Notes under the pieces: generated by a model
The model's database searches: none
What the model was told of the DNA's origin: nothing
The model's input: the letters and a program-made list of their open reading frames with translations, nothing else
Shown here: piece after piece, positions 26,229 through 36,251 of the stretch
Layout of the letters: each line of letters starts with the position of its first letter
Numbering within the stretch: the stretch's first letter is position 1
Source: Rhodoferax sp.
GTDB lineage: Bacteria > Pseudomonadota > Gammaproteobacteria > Burkholderiales > Burkholderiaceae_C
NCBI RefSeq assembly: GCF_030646845.1
Contig: NZ_JAUSLE010000051.1
Location: forward strand, 62,001 to 126,000
Direction of reading: 5' to 3'
Length of the DNA: 64,000 nt
Position numbers and translations under genes: made by a program

Positions 26229-27236
26229 ATGAACCTCGTCCCCCTCATTGAACTCACCCGCGGCGGTACCCCGGAGTGCCTGCACTTCGGCGCCGTGGCC
26301 GTCGTCAACACGCGGGGCCAGGTCGTGGCGCAGGCGGGCGACCCCCACTGGTTGACCTTCTCACGCTCCACGCTCAAGGCGCTGCAGGCACTGCCCTTCA
26401 TGCAGGCCGATGGGCCCCGGCAATTCGGCTTCTCGCAGGAACAATTGGCCCTGCTGTGTGCCAGCCACAACGGCGAGGATCAACACGTCGCCGTGGCCCA
26501 GGGCATGCTGGACAAGGCCGGCCTCACTTACAAAGCGCTGCGTTGCGGCTGCCACGTACCGGGCCGCTTCGCCTTGCTGGACACCGCACCCCCGCCCGAC
26601 CTGGTTTTTGACGAGCGGCACAACAACTGCAGCGGCAAGCACGCCGGCTTTCTGGCCTATTGCGTCCAGCATGGCCTGACTCTGGAGGACTACACCGACC
26701 CCATGCACCCGCTGCAGCAGGCCATCCGGGCTGACGTCGCGCGGGCCGTGGGCATGGACGCCGATGACTTGAAAATGGGCATTGATGGCTGCTCGGCCCC
26801 CAACTACGCGCTGCCCTTGTCCCGCCTGGCGTATGGCTATGCGAGGCTGGCCAGCGGCTTGAACGATGGCGAGTTTGGCGAGAGCTTTGCCACTCTGAGC
26901 GAAGCCATGACCGCGCACCCGGACCTGGTGTCGGGCACGGGGCGCAATGATCTGGCTTTCATGCAAGCCGGGCGCGGCGACTGGGTGAGCAAGGTCGGCG
27001 CCGACGGCGTGCAGGTGCTGGGCTCCCGTGCCCGCGGCGAGGCCTTTGCCATCAAGATCATCGACGGCAACAAGCCCGCCCTGTTTGCGGCGAGTGTGGA
27101 AGTGCTGGACCAGCTCGGCTGGCTGGACGACACCCAGCGTGCAGCGCTGGCACCCTGGCGGGCCCAGGCCCTCGTGAACGCCCGCGGCCTGCGGGTGGGC
27201 GAGCGCAAGCCGGTCTTCAAATTGCAGACGCCCTGA
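26229..27236 (+). CDS. L-asparaginase of the Rhizobium etli (ReAV / Asparaginase_II) type
   Basis: A 335-residue hydrolase converting L-asparagine to aspartate and ammonia. The class-specific active-site segments are present: SRSTLKAL (the Ser-x-x-Lys tandem), HNNCSGKHAGFL (Cys and Lys near the zinc site) and DGCSAPNYALPL (Asp and Cys). It is unrelated in fold to the E. coli type I/II enzymes and resembles serine beta-lactamase-like folds. ATG at 26229 gives MNLVPLIELTRGG, the expected N-terminus. No signal peptide, so cytoplasmic. It converges with the aldehyde dehydrogenase. Confidence 0.9.
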   Translation: MNLVPLIELTRGGTPECLHFGAVAVVNTRGQVVAQAGDPHWLTFSRSTLKALQALPFMQADGPRQFGFSQEQLALLCASHNGEDQHVAVAQGMLDKAGLTYKALRCGCHVPGRFALLDTAPPPDLVFDERHNNCSGKHAGFLAYCVQHGLTLEDYTDPMHPLQQAIRADVARAVGMDADDLKMGIDGCSAPNYALPLSRLAYGYARLASGLNDGEFGESFATLSEAMTAHPDLVSGTGRNDLAFMQAGRGDWVSKVGADGVQVLGSRARGEAFAIKIIDGNKPALFAASVEVLDQLGWLDDTQRAALAPWRAQALVNARGLRVGERKPVFKLQTP

Positions 27237-27255
27237 AACACTGCCGGGCGGGCAA

Positions 27256-28761
27256 TCAGATGTCGAAGCGCACGCCTTGCGCCAATGGCAACGCGCTGGA
27301 GTAGTTGATGGTGTTGGTAGCGCGGCGCATGTAGGCCTTCCAGGCGTCCGAGCCCGATTCGCGCCCGCCTCCGGTCTCCTTCTCGCCGCCGAAAGCGCCA
27401 CCAATCTCGGCGCCCGAGGTGCCGATGTTGACGTTGGCAATGCCGCAGTCCGAGCCGGCGGCCGACAGGAACGTTTCGGCTTCGCGCAGGTCGGTGGTGA
27501 AAATGGCCGACGACAAGCCCTGGGGCACATCGTTGTTCAGGCAGATAGCCTGCGCCAGGGTCTGGTACTTCAGCACGTAGAGAATGGGCGCAAAGGTCTC
27601 GTGGCGCACCACTTCGGTTTGCCCGGGCATCTCTACCAGCGCCGCGCTCACGTAATACGCATTCGGGTAGCGCTCCTGCAACACACGCTCGCCCCCCAGC
27701 ACCGAGCCGCCCTGCGCCCGGGCCTGCGCCAGCGCGGCCTGCATGGCATCAAAGGCCTGCTGGTCGATCAGCGGGCCCAGCAGCGTACCCATCTCTTGCG
27801 GCGCACCGATCTTGAAGCTGACGTAGGCTTGCTTCAGTCGCCCCACCAGATCGTCATACACCGATTCATGCACCACCAGACGCCGCGCCGTGGTGCAGCG
27901 TTGCCCTGCCGTGCCCGCCGCGGAGAACGCCACCGCACGCACCGCCATGTCCAGATCGGCCGACGGCGCCACGAGGATGGCGTTGTTGCCACCGAGCTCC
28001 AGCAGGCAGCGGCCAAAGCGACCTGCCACGCGCTGACCGACGGCGCGACCCATCCGGGTGCTGCCAGTGGCCGAGACCAGTGCCACACGCGCATCGTCAA
28101 CCATGGCTTCACCCACATCGGCCAGGCCGAGCACCACCTGCGACAGATCGCGGGTCAGTTCGGGCTGGCCAAAGCGGGCGCAGGCGCGCTCAAACAAGGC
28201 CTGCACCGCCAGCGCGCACAAGGGTGCCTTCTCGGACGGTTTCCACACCACCGTGTCACCGCACACCAGGGCCAGCGCCGCGTTCCAGGCCCAGACCGCG
28301 ACGGGGAAGTTGAAGGCAGTGATGACGCCCACCACACCCAGCGGCTGCCAAGTCTCCATCATGCGGTGGCCCGGGCGCTCGCTGGCAATGGTCAGGCCAT
28401 GGAGCTGGCGCGACAGGCCCACGGCGAAGTCGCAGATGTCGATCATCTCCTGCACCTCGCCCAGGCCTTCGGAGCTGACCTTGCCCACTTCCAGCGTCAC
28501 CAGCTCGCCCAGCGCCTGCTTGTGGCTGCGCAGTTCCTCGCCCAGCAAGCGCACCAGTTCGCCGCGCTGCGGCGCCGGCACCTGCCGCCAGCGCAGGTAG
28601 GCCGTATGGGCGCGGTCGCAGGTTGCCGCAACTTGTGCCAGCGGTGTGACGGGCACCTCGGCCATGATCGCGCCGTCGATGGGGGAACGGGTGGCCAGCG
28701 TGCCGCCGCGGCCGGCAGGCGGGCTGAAACCCAAGGATTGCAGCAAGGCGTCAAGTGACAT
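27256..28761 (-). CDS. ALDH7-type aldehyde dehydrogenase (piperideine-6-carboxylate / aminoadipate semialdehyde dehydrogenase-like)
   Basis: A 501-residue NAD-dependent dehydrogenase. Motifs: ITAFNFPVAVWAWNAALAL, SATGSTRMGRAVGQ, the general base Glu in LELGGNNA, the nucleophile Cys in GTAGQRCTTARRL, and the C-terminal GGEKETGGGRESGSDAWK that marks the ALDH7/AmaB group. Such enzymes oxidise aminoadipate semialdehyde in lysine degradation, although other aldehydes are possible. ATG at 28761 follows GGAG. Isolated gene, divergent from the sensor kinase. No other lysine-pathway gene is visible nearby. Confidence 0.9.
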   Translation of the reverse strand: MSLDALLQSLGFSPPAGRGGTLATRSPIDGAIMAEVPVTPLAQVAATCDRAHTAYLRWRQVPAPQRGELVRLLGEELRSHKQALGELVTLEVGKVSSEGLGEVQEMIDICDFAVGLSRQLHGLTIASERPGHRMMETWQPLGVVGVITAFNFPVAVWAWNAALALVCGDTVVWKPSEKAPLCALAVQALFERACARFGQPELTRDLSQVVLGLADVGEAMVDDARVALVSATGSTRMGRAVGQRVAGRFGRCLLELGGNNAILVAPSADLDMAVRAVAFSAAGTAGQRCTTARRLVVHESVYDDLVGRLKQAYVSFKIGAPQEMGTLLGPLIDQQAFDAMQAALAQARAQGGSVLGGERVLQERYPNAYYVSAALVEMPGQTEVVRHETFAPILYVLKYQTLAQAICLNNDVPQGLSSAIFTTDLREAETFLSAAGSDCGIANVNIGTSGAEIGGAFGGEKETGGGRESGSDAWKAYMRRATNTINYSSALPLAQGVRFDI

Positions 28762-28928
28762 AAAAACTCCGAAAAAGGGTCAAAGAATCGGGCAACTCTA
28801 CCTGCTAACGGCCGGATGCCGACTCGTGCCTTCTCTATACTGATGCCTGACGCCCAACTGACAACCCAGGCACCGAACACCGTGACCATTCCTGCAACCC
28901 GACCACCCGTCCCCGGCGCAAGACCCGC

Positions 28929-31394
28929 ATGACCTCGATGGTTCCCGCACTGCGGTCACTCAATACCCGCGTGACACTCGGCACACTGGCCATCTTTCTG
29001 GTGAGTCTCTGGTCGCTGTCGTTCTACGCCAGCCAGATGTTGCGTAAAGACATGGAGCAGTTGCTGGGTGAGCAACAGTTTTCGACCGTGTCAATGCTTG
29101 CGGACTCGGTCAACGCAGACGTGAACGACCGGTGGGGGGCGCTGACAACCGTTGCAAAAACTATCGGCCCGGCACTGCTGGGCAACGCCGCGTCCATGCA
29201 GGCCTTCCTGGACGAGCGACCGCTGCTTCAGAGTCATTTCAATGGCGGCGTCATCGCCCACCGGGTGGATGGCACGGCGATAGCGGAAGTCCCGACTTCG
29301 GCAGGACGGATTGGCGTTAACTACATGGACGTCGACACCGTCGCCGCCGCGCTGAAAGAAGGAAAGTCGACCATCGGCAAGCCGGTCATGGGCAGGAAGC
29401 TGCAGGCGCCGGTTTTCGGCATGACGGTACCCATTCGCGATGCGCAGGGCAAGGTGATCGGCGCCCTGGCGGGCGTGACCAATCTGGGCGTGCCAGGCTT
29501 CCTGAACGCGATCATGGACAGTCGTTACGGCAAGAATGGCGGCTACACGCTGGTGATGCCGCAGCACCGGATGCATGTCATCGCCACCGACCAGCGCCTC
29601 ACCATGAAAGAACTTCCCGCGCCTGGCATCAATCCCTTGGTCGATCGTTTCATTCAGGGCTACGAGGGATCTGGTGTAACAACCAATGCACTTGGCGTCC
29701 ATGTGCTGGTTTCTGCCAAGGCGGTGCCATTGGCGGGTTGGTATGTGGCTGCCGCACTTCCCGCCGCGGAAGCCTTTGCGCCTATTGGCGCCGTGCAGCG
29801 GCGCATGCTGCTGGCCACGGTGTTGCTGACCTTCCTGGCAGGTGGTCTGACCTGGTTGATTTTGAAACACCAACTGGCACCACTACAGACTGCGGCAGCA
29901 ACGCTGGCCGGCATGTCGGATTCAGGCCGCCCCCTGCAGCCCCTGGCCATCATGCGACGAGATGAAATCGGCATGCTGATCAGCGGCTTCAACCGGCTGC
30001 TGGAAACCTTGGGGCAACGGGAAGGCGCATTGAAGCAAAGCGAGGCGCAGAACCGGGCCCTCATCAGCGCCATTCCGGATCTCATCTTCACGAACCGGCG
30101 AGATGGTGAATACCTGGCCGTCCATGCGACGGATGCAAGTACGCTCTTGGCGTCCCCGGAGACCTTCCTCCACCGAAAGGTCGAGGAGGTGCTGCCCATG
30201 CGTGTCGCGAATCTATTCATGAAAGCCTTTGCGGACGCCGTGGACTCGAACTCGATGGTGGAGCTGAACTACTCGCTAACCGTGGGTGGCAAGGAAAGGC
30301 AGTTCGAGGCCCGCGTGGTTCCTTCCGTTGAAGACACCGTCATTTCCATCGTGCGCGAGATCACAGGGCGCAGAGCCGCCGAACAGGAATTGCGGATCGC
30401 AGCCACTGCCTTCGAGTGTCAGGAGGGCATGATCATCACGGACGCCAATCGAATCATCCTGCGCACCAATCAGAGCTTCACCCGCATCATGGGTTACAGC
30501 AACGAGGAAGTGGTTGGAAAGACCACCACATTCATGCGCTCCGATCGACTCCCAGCCGCTTTTTTCGACGCGGCGTGGGAGACGGCGCGACGGGATGGCT
30601 CATGGCAGGCAGAAGTCTGGCACAAACGCAAGAACGGCGAGGTCTTTCCGCAGTGGCTCACCAGCACAGCGGTCAAGGATGAGCATGGCAGCATCACGCA
30701 TTACGTCGTCACACATATCGACATTACCCGCCAGAAGCAACAGGAGGCCAAACGCCGGGCCGACGAAGCGGCCCACCGCGACACACTGGTGCGCGAAGTG
30801 CATCACCGCATCAAGAACAACCTGCAGGGAATCACAGGCCTGCTGCGACAGTTTGCCCAAAAGTACCCCGAAACGGCCAACCCCATGAATCAGGCGATCG
30901 GCCAGGTGCAGGGAATCTCGGTCATCCACGGGCTGCAGGGTGGTGCCGACCCATCGTCGGTGCGGCTATGTGAATTGACGAGCGCCATCGCGGCCGAGGT
31001 TCAGGCCCTGTGGCATACATCGGTGGTCCTGGACATCCCTCCCGGGTGGATACCCTGCGTCATTGCCGGAAACGAGGCAGTGCCCATTGCCCTGGTGATC
31101 AACGAACTCATTGTGAACGCCGTCAAACATGGGGGCAAGGCGTCCGGCCAGGTGAGCATCACGTTGCGCAAAGGCGTCGAACCAGATATGTTGGAAATAA
31201 CAATCACCAACCGGGGGCAGTTGGTCCCCGATGACATGCGAACCGACAGACCCCACAGTGGCCTGCAGCTGATCGCGGCTCTGATGCCACGCCACGGCGC
31301 CCGCCTTGCCCGGGAACAGCACGGTGACCAGGTCATGACCTTGCTGGCGTTGGGGCCGCCCGTCATTTTTCCCCATTTGAAAGAACCCACATGA
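28929..31394 (+). CDS. Membrane sensor histidine kinase with cache-like, HAMP-like, PAS and HisKA_2 domains
   Basis: An 821-residue kinase. Helix 1 (about residues 18-35) and helix 2 (about 293-312) bracket a periplasmic cache-type sensor; a HAMP-like stretch follows, then two PAS domains (about 365-480 and 490-605) and the kinase core. The phosphoacceptor block LVREVHHRIKNNLQGITG (His625/His626) belongs to HisKA_2, and the ATPase shows NELIVNAVKHGG; the G boxes are short. It overlaps the ANTAR regulator by four bases (ATGA), so the two form a two-component pair. The ligand is unknown. Confidence 0.88.
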   Translation: MTSMVPALRSLNTRVTLGTLAIFLVSLWSLSFYASQMLRKDMEQLLGEQQFSTVSMLADSVNADVNDRWGALTTVAKTIGPALLGNAASMQAFLDERPLLQSHFNGGVIAHRVDGTAIAEVPTSAGRIGVNYMDVDTVAAALKEGKSTIGKPVMGRKLQAPVFGMTVPIRDAQGKVIGALAGVTNLGVPGFLNAIMDSRYGKNGGYTLVMPQHRMHVIATDQRLTMKELPAPGINPLVDRFIQGYEGSGVTTNALGVHVLVSAKAVPLAGWYVAAALPAAEAFAPIGAVQRRMLLATVLLTFLAGGLTWLILKHQLAPLQTAAATLAGMSDSGRPLQPLAIMRRDEIGMLISGFNRLLETLGQREGALKQSEAQNRALISAIPDLIFTNRRDGEYLAVHATDASTLLASPETFLHRKVEEVLPMRVANLFMKAFADAVDSNSMVELNYSLTVGGKERQFEARVVPSVEDTVISIVREITGRRAAEQELRIAATAFECQEGMIITDANRIILRTNQSFTRIMGYSNEEVVGKTTTFMRSDRLPAAFFDAAWETARRDGSWQAEVWHKRKNGEVFPQWLTSTAVKDEHGSITHYVVTHIDITRQKQQEAKRRADEAAHRDTLVREVHHRIKNNLQGITGLLRQFAQKYPETANPMNQAIGQVQGISVIHGLQGGADPSSVRLCELTSAIAAEVQALWHTSVVLDIPPGWIPCVIAGNEAVPIALVINELIVNAVKHGGKASGQVSITLRKGVEPDMLEITITNRGQLVPDDMRTDRPHSGLQLIAALMPRHGARLAREQHGDQVMTLLALGPPVIFPHLKEPT

Positions 31395-32068
31395 CAGCAG
31401 GCAATACACCCGCGCCAGGAAAGCATCTTCTACTCGTTGAGGATGACCGCCTGGTGCTCGCCGTGATGGCCAGCAGTCTCACCGACCTTGGCTATCGCGT
31501 CACGACTGCCGAATCGGCCGAGGATGCTGAAGCCTGGCTCGCCGGCGGTGAACGTCCGGATCTGGCCATACTGGATGTGCGCATGCGTGGCAGGGATGGT
31601 TTGCACCTTGCCCAGCGCCTGCGCGATTTCGATCACATCCCGTTCATGATGCTGAGCGCCTACAGCGACGCCCAGACTGTCAAAGAGGCCACTCTTTGCG
31701 GCGCCCTGGCCTATGCCGTGAAGCCGCAGGACGTCACGCAGCTGGCACCAGCCATCGAAGCGGCGCTTGCCCGCGCCAATGAGCTGCAGGATTTGCGTCG
31801 AACACGGCAACAATTGCAGAAGGCCCTGGACGTTGAACGCAACATCAGCGTAGCCACTGGCATTGTCATGGTGCAGTACCACCTCAGACGTGCCGACGCG
31901 TTTGCCCTGCTGCGTGACACGGCCCGCAAGCAGCGTCGCAAACTGGCAGAGATGGCCGAAGAAGTCGTCCGCGCGCGCGAGACGCTCAGTCTGGAATCCC
32001 TTCAACGTGGTCTTGAGGCGAATGCGGCTGTCGCACAATCTCTTGACTCGCCCATATCCTTGCGGTAA
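31391..32068 (+). CDS. ANTAR-domain response regulator (RNA-binding antiterminator type)
   Basis: A 225-residue regulator. The receiver domain carries the acidic pair in LLVEDDR, phosphoacceptor Asp62 in AILDVRMRG and the Lys in AYAVKPQD. After a coiled linker (ELQDLRRTRQQLQKAL) comes the C-terminal three-helix ANTAR domain, ISVATGIVMVQYHLRRADAFALLRDTARKQRRKLAEMAEEVV, here identified by ATGIVM and AFALLRD. ANTAR proteins bind paired RNA hairpins and prevent termination when phosphorylated. Its kinase is the overlapping upstream gene. The targets are not evident from the window. Confidence 0.9.
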   Translation: MTAGNTPAPGKHLLLVEDDRLVLAVMASSLTDLGYRVTTAESAEDAEAWLAGGERPDLAILDVRMRGRDGLHLAQRLRDFDHIPFMMLSAYSDAQTVKEATLCGALAYAVKPQDVTQLAPAIEAALARANELQDLRRTRQQLQKALDVERNISVATGIVMVQYHLRRADAFALLRDTARKQRRKLAEMAEEVVRARETLSLESLQRGLEANAAVAQSLDSPISLR

Positions 32069-32144
32069 AAGCAACCACTCCCATCGGCAAGCCCCTGACC
32101 CCGGCCCCGAATCTGAGGCCCTGAACCTGCCTCGTTAACCTGTT

Positions 32145-32198
32145 CGTGACCGCCTGACGCGTCACGCACCAAGTAACGAAAAGTCCCCGCCGGGGACT
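32145..32198 (+). promoter_or_regulatory. Two hairpins in the leader of the GGDEF-EAL gene
   Basis: Hairpin 1 pairs CGTGAC (32145-32150) with GTCACG (32161-32166) over a 10-base loop that includes part of the palindrome TGACGCGTCA. Hairpin 2 pairs AGTCCCC (32182-32188) with GGGGACT (32192-32198) over GCC and ends one base before the AAGG ribosome site. A paired-hairpin leader right after an ANTAR gene is suggestive, but the loops are not the canonical six-base ANTAR loops. On the minus strand hairpin 2 is followed by TTTTC. Confidence 0.45.
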
Positions 32199-32207
32199 AA
32201 GGCACGC

Positions 32208-34400
32208 GTGTTCAGACCCCTGACAAATTTTCATTTTCTTATCACCCGACTGCTGCTGAACGTCAACATCGGGGTGCGCCTGCTCATGCTGATGGGTTTG
32301 GCGGCATTCGTTGCCCTGCTGCTGGCATGGGCCGGCATTCAGGGACTGGGCGCGTCCAAGGAGAGCTTGCGCTCGGTCTACGAAGACCGCATGCTGCCGG
32401 TGCAAGAACTGGCCAAGATTGCCAGCCTCATGCTGGACAACAGGGTGCTGCTGCTGGCCACCCTCAGCGAGGTCAGCCTGAGCGCGGGCGCTGGTCAGGA
32501 CGCCACCCTCATCCTGGACCGGGAAGTTGCTTCCATGGCTGCTGATGACATCGAGAAAAACATCGCCACCATCGACTCGTTGTGGCACCACTACACATCT
32601 TCCGAGCTGACGCCGGCCGAAAGAACACTGGCCAACCGGTTTGCCGAGAGCCGCGGCACCTACATCAAGGCGGCTTTGCTGCCTGCCGTAGTGGCATTGC
32701 GGGCCAACCACTACGACGTGACGAAGATGCAGGCTGCCAGGGCGCTGGTGCTTTACGACCTGGCGCGCCCCGACGCTCAAGCGCTGAACCAGTTTCAGTT
32801 CGACACCGCACGTGAAGCCTACGCCGAGGGCATCAGACGCTTCGAACTCACGCGCCTGCTGGCCCTCGGCGCACTGGGAGTCGCAATTCTCATCATGAGC
32901 TGGTTGGGTTTGATATTGACGACCTCCATCGTCAACCCGCTTCAACAGGTCATCACCATTTTCAGGAAGATTTCGAATGGCCAGTACGACTCCGTCATCC
33001 TCGTGGAGGGCAGGGATGAGGTCAGCAAGGTGATGCTGGCGCTGGGGGAGATGCAGACCAGACTTGGCGTGAATGAAAAGGCCATTCACCGGCTTGCGTT
33101 CTACGACCCCCTCACCAACCTGCCCAACCGGCGGCTGCTGCGCGACCGATTGCAGCGGGCGTTGGCAGTGAGCACGCGCAATCGTCTTTACGGCGCCGTG
33201 CTGATGATCGATCTGGACAATTTCAAGAGCATCAACGATAGCCGGGGTCATGAGGTGGGCGACCGCCTGCTGGTGGAAACTGCACTGCGTATCCAGTCCT
33301 GCGTGCGCCAGTCGGACACCGTGGCCCGCCTGGGTGGCGATGAGTTCGTGGTGATGCTCGCTGACCTGAGCCCGGACGAGGCGCAGGCCGCACTGCAAGC
33401 GGAAGGGGCAGGCGAAAAAATCCTGGCCGCCATCAACCAGCCCTGCATGTTGGCAAACCAGCTTCACCACAGTTCCGCCAGCATGGGGCTTTGCCTGTTT
33501 CTAGGTGAAAACACCAGCCTCGATGACTTGCTCAAACGTGCCGATATCTCCATGTACCAGGCCAAGGGCAGTGGACGCAATGCCCTGCGCCTGTACGACC
33601 CGCAAATTCAGGAGTCACTTGAAACACATATTGCATTGGAGTCCGAACTGCGCAACGCCATGCCCAACCATCAGTTCCAGGTGTACTACCAGATACAAAT
33701 GGACAACCTGCGTGGCGTGCTGGGCGCCGAAGTGTTGCTGCGCTGGCAACACCCCCAACACGGCCTGGTAATGCCAGAGCAGTTCATTCCAACGGCAGAA
33801 GAGACCGGACTCATCCTGCCGATTGGTGAATGGGTACTGCGCACGGCATGCGAACAGCTCAAGGCCTGGGCCACCGACCCGGTGACAGAAAAATTTGTGC
33901 TCTCGGTCAATGTCAGCGCCCGCCAGTTTCGTCAACCCGACTTCGTTGACATGGTTTGCTCCGTGTTGGAGCAGACCGGCATCAATCCGCAAAGGCTCAA
34001 ACTGGAGCTGACTGAAAGCCTGGTGCTGCACAACATTGTCGACACCGTCGACAAGATGAAGACCCTGAACCGGCGGGGCATTCACTTTTCGATGGATGAC
34101 TTTGGCACCGGCTATTCATCGCTGGCGCACCTGACCCGACTGCCGATTCAGCAACTCAAAATCGATCGCAGTTTTGTGCGCAACATTCCAGCCAACCACC
34201 GTGACGCCGTCATCGTGCAAACCATCATCGGCATGGCCAACAACCTGGGGGTGACCGTGATTGCCGAGGGCGTGGAGACCGAAGAGCAGCGCGCCTTTCT
34301 TGAGCAATCTGGCTGCCTGACCTACCAGGGCTACTTGTGGGGCAAACCCATGCCATTACGCGAATTTGAAGAACTGGCCCTGCAGGTCAGCACGGCTTGA
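32208..34400 (+). CDS. Membrane GGDEF-EAL protein with four-helix-bundle sensor
   Basis: A 730-residue c-di-GMP turnover protein. Helix 1 (about residues 24-45) and helix 2 (about 220-243) bracket a periplasmic four-helix-bundle sensor; a HAMP-like segment leads to GGDEF (motif GGDEF intact at 376-380; YDPLTNLPNRRLL before it) and an EAL domain. The EAL motif reads E508-V-L, with the later catalytic blocks NVSARQF, ELTES, DDFGTGYSSL, KIDRSFV and IAEGVET present, so both synthesis and hydrolysis are possible. GTG start with AAGG five bases upstream. The sensor resembles that of the next gene. Confidence 0.88.
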   Translation: MFRPLTNFHFLITRLLLNVNIGVRLLMLMGLAAFVALLLAWAGIQGLGASKESLRSVYEDRMLPVQELAKIASLMLDNRVLLLATLSEVSLSAGAGQDATLILDREVASMAADDIEKNIATIDSLWHHYTSSELTPAERTLANRFAESRGTYIKAALLPAVVALRANHYDVTKMQAARALVLYDLARPDAQALNQFQFDTAREAYAEGIRRFELTRLLALGALGVAILIMSWLGLILTTSIVNPLQQVITIFRKISNGQYDSVILVEGRDEVSKVMLALGEMQTRLGVNEKAIHRLAFYDPLTNLPNRRLLRDRLQRALAVSTRNRLYGAVLMIDLDNFKSINDSRGHEVGDRLLVETALRIQSCVRQSDTVARLGGDEFVVMLADLSPDEAQAALQAEGAGEKILAAINQPCMLANQLHHSSASMGLCLFLGENTSLDDLLKRADISMYQAKGSGRNALRLYDPQIQESLETHIALESELRNAMPNHQFQVYYQIQMDNLRGVLGAEVLLRWQHPQHGLVMPEQFIPTAEETGLILPIGEWVLRTACEQLKAWATDPVTEKFVLSVNVSARQFRQPDFVDMVCSVLEQTGINPQRLKLELTESLVLHNIVDTVDKMKTLNRRGIHFSMDDFGTGYSSLAHLTRLPIQQLKIDRSFVRNIPANHRDAVIVQTIIGMANNLGVTVIAEGVETEEQRAFLEQSGCLTYQGYLWGKPMPLREFEELALQVSTA

Positions 34401-34427
34401 GCAATTTTTTTTTTGGAGTAGACGACC

Positions 34428-36176
34428 TTGAACCATCTCAAAATATCCACCCGCCTGATCATACTGATCGGCATCATGTCGGCCCTGCTCATGGCCATCG
34501 GTGCGATCGGCCTTTTTGGCATCAGCAAGGCTGACGATGCGCTCAAGTCGGTGTATGAAGACCGTACCAAACCCATGGGCCAGGTCGCCGAAATCCAGCG
34601 CCAGTTGCTGCGCAACCGCCTGGCTGTCGCCGTCTCGCTGGTCACCCCGACGCCCGAGGTCATCAACCCGGCCACCGCCGAGATTGAGGCCAACATCGCC
34701 GCTATCGCCAAGGTATGGGATGCCTACATGGCCACCACACTGACCCCCGAAGAAGCGATCCTGGCCAAGAAATTCGGCGAGGATCGCACCCGGTTCGTGC
34801 AGGAGGGCCTGCGCCCGGCGGTAGCGGCCTTGCGCGCCAACGACATCGAAGGCGCCAAACTGGTGGTCACGGAAAAAATCCGCCCGCTCTACACTCCGGT
34901 GGGCGCTGGCATCGAGGCACTGATGAAACTCCAGCTGGATGAGGCGAAGAAGGAATTCGATGCCGCCGAGGCCCGCTATGTCACGATCCGCATCATCGCC
35001 ATCAGCTCCATTGTGGCCGGCGTGCTGTTCGCCTTTGTCTTCGGCCTGGCCCTGGTGCGCGGCATCGCGCGTTCACTGACCCAGGCCATGGACGCGGCCA
35101 ACGCCGTGGCCCAGGGCGACCTGAGCCACCCCATCCCGGTCGGCGGCCAGGACGAAGTGGCTCAACTGCTCAAGGCGCTGTCAGCCATGCAGCAAAGCCT
35201 GGCGAAAGTCGTCTCCACCGTGCGCAGCGGCTCCGAAGGCGTGGCCACCGCCAGTGCCCAGATTGCCTCGGGCAACCACGACCTCTCAAGCCGCACCGAA
35301 CAGCAGGCCAGCGCCCTGGAAGAAACCGCCGCCTCCATGGAAGAGCTCAGCTCCACCGTCAAGCAAAACGCCGACAGCGCCCGCCAAGCTAACCAGCTGG
35401 CTCTGAACGCCAGCACCGTGGCCGTGCGCGGCGGTGAGGTGGTGGCCCAGGTGGTGGACACCATGAAGGGCATCAATGACAGCTCCAAGAAGATCTCCGA
35501 CATCATCAGTGTGATTGACGGCATTGCGTTCCAGACCAACATCCTGGCGCTCAACGCCGCGGTGGAGGCGGCGCGCGCCGGCGAGCAGGGCCGGGGTTTT
35601 GCGGTGGTGGCCAGCGAGGTGCGCAGTCTGGCCGGGCGCTCGGCTGACGCCGCCAAGGAGATCAAGAGCCTGATCAATGCCAGCGTGGAGCGGGTTGATC
35701 AGGGAAGCGTTCTGGTCGACCAGGCCGGCACCACCATGTCCGAGGTGGTGAGCTCCATCAAACGGGTGACTGACCTGATGGGTGAGATCAGCGCCGCCAG
35801 CAACGAACAAAGCCAGGGCGTGTCCCAGGTAGGTGAAGCCGTCTCGCAAATGGACCAGGTCACCCAGCAAAACGCCGCCCTGGTGGAAGAGATGGCGGCG
35901 GCTGCCAGCAGTCTGAAGTCGCAGGCGCAGGACCTGGTCAACACGGTGGCGGTGTTCAAGCTGTCGGCGGGTGATTCACCGCGGCACAGCGTAGCGCCAC
36001 CGGTCGCCGCGCTTCGCTCGCCGGCGCCGAAGAACCTGACCTTCAAGGGAACTGAGAAACGCCTCGGCAAAGACTCAAGCACTGCTGCCGCCAAACCCAG
36101 GGCGCTGACGCAGACACCCAAGCTGGCGGCGAACAGTACCCCGGCCAATGGTGACGATGAGTGGACCAGCTTCTGA
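34428..36176 (+). CDS. Methyl-accepting chemotaxis protein
   Basis: A 582-residue chemoreceptor: helix 1 (about residues 10-31), periplasmic four-helix bundle, helix 2 (about 190-210), HAMP, and the cytoplasmic signalling hairpin with the invariant tip region [25 protein letters not shown], cited as [16 protein letters not shown]. The C-terminus ends DDEWTSF, a W-x-x-F pentapeptide like the CheR/CheB tether. The start is TTG, with GGAG nine bases before it and directly preceded by a run of ten T (34405-34414). It lies 27 bases after the GGDEF-EAL gene and shares its sensor type. Confidence 0.92.
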   Translation: MNHLKISTRLIILIGIMSALLMAIGAIGLFGISKADDALKSVYEDRTKPMGQVAEIQRQLLRNRLAVAVSLVTPTPEVINPATAEIEANIAAIAKVWDAYMATTLTPEEAILAKKFGEDRTRFVQEGLRPAVAALRANDIEGAKLVVTEKIRPLYTPVGAGIEALMKLQLDEAKKEFDAAEARYVTIRIIAISSIVAGVLFAFVFGLALVRGIARSLTQAMDAANAVAQGDLSHPIPVGGQDEVAQLLKALSAMQQSLAKVVSTVRSGSEGVATASAQIASGNHDLSSRTEQQASALEETAASMEELSSTVKQNADSARQANQLALNASTVAVRGGEVVAQVVDTMKGINDSSKKISDIISVIDGIAFQTNILALNAAVEAARAGEQGRGFAVVASEVRSLAGRSADAAKEIKSLINASVERVDQGSVLVDQAGTTMSEVVSSIKRVTDLMGEISAASNEQSQGVSQVGEAVSQMDQVTQQNAALVEEMAAAASSLKSQAQDLVNTVAVFKLSAGDSPRHSVAPPVAALRSPAPKNLTFKGTEKRLGKDSSTAAAKPRALTQTPKLAANSTPANGDDEWTSF

Positions 36177-36251
36177 CAGCTTGACGCCGCATTGCCCGGC
36201 GAAAGTACGGGACGAAATACACTGTGGTTTTGCACTGGAGCTGACCGCGCC

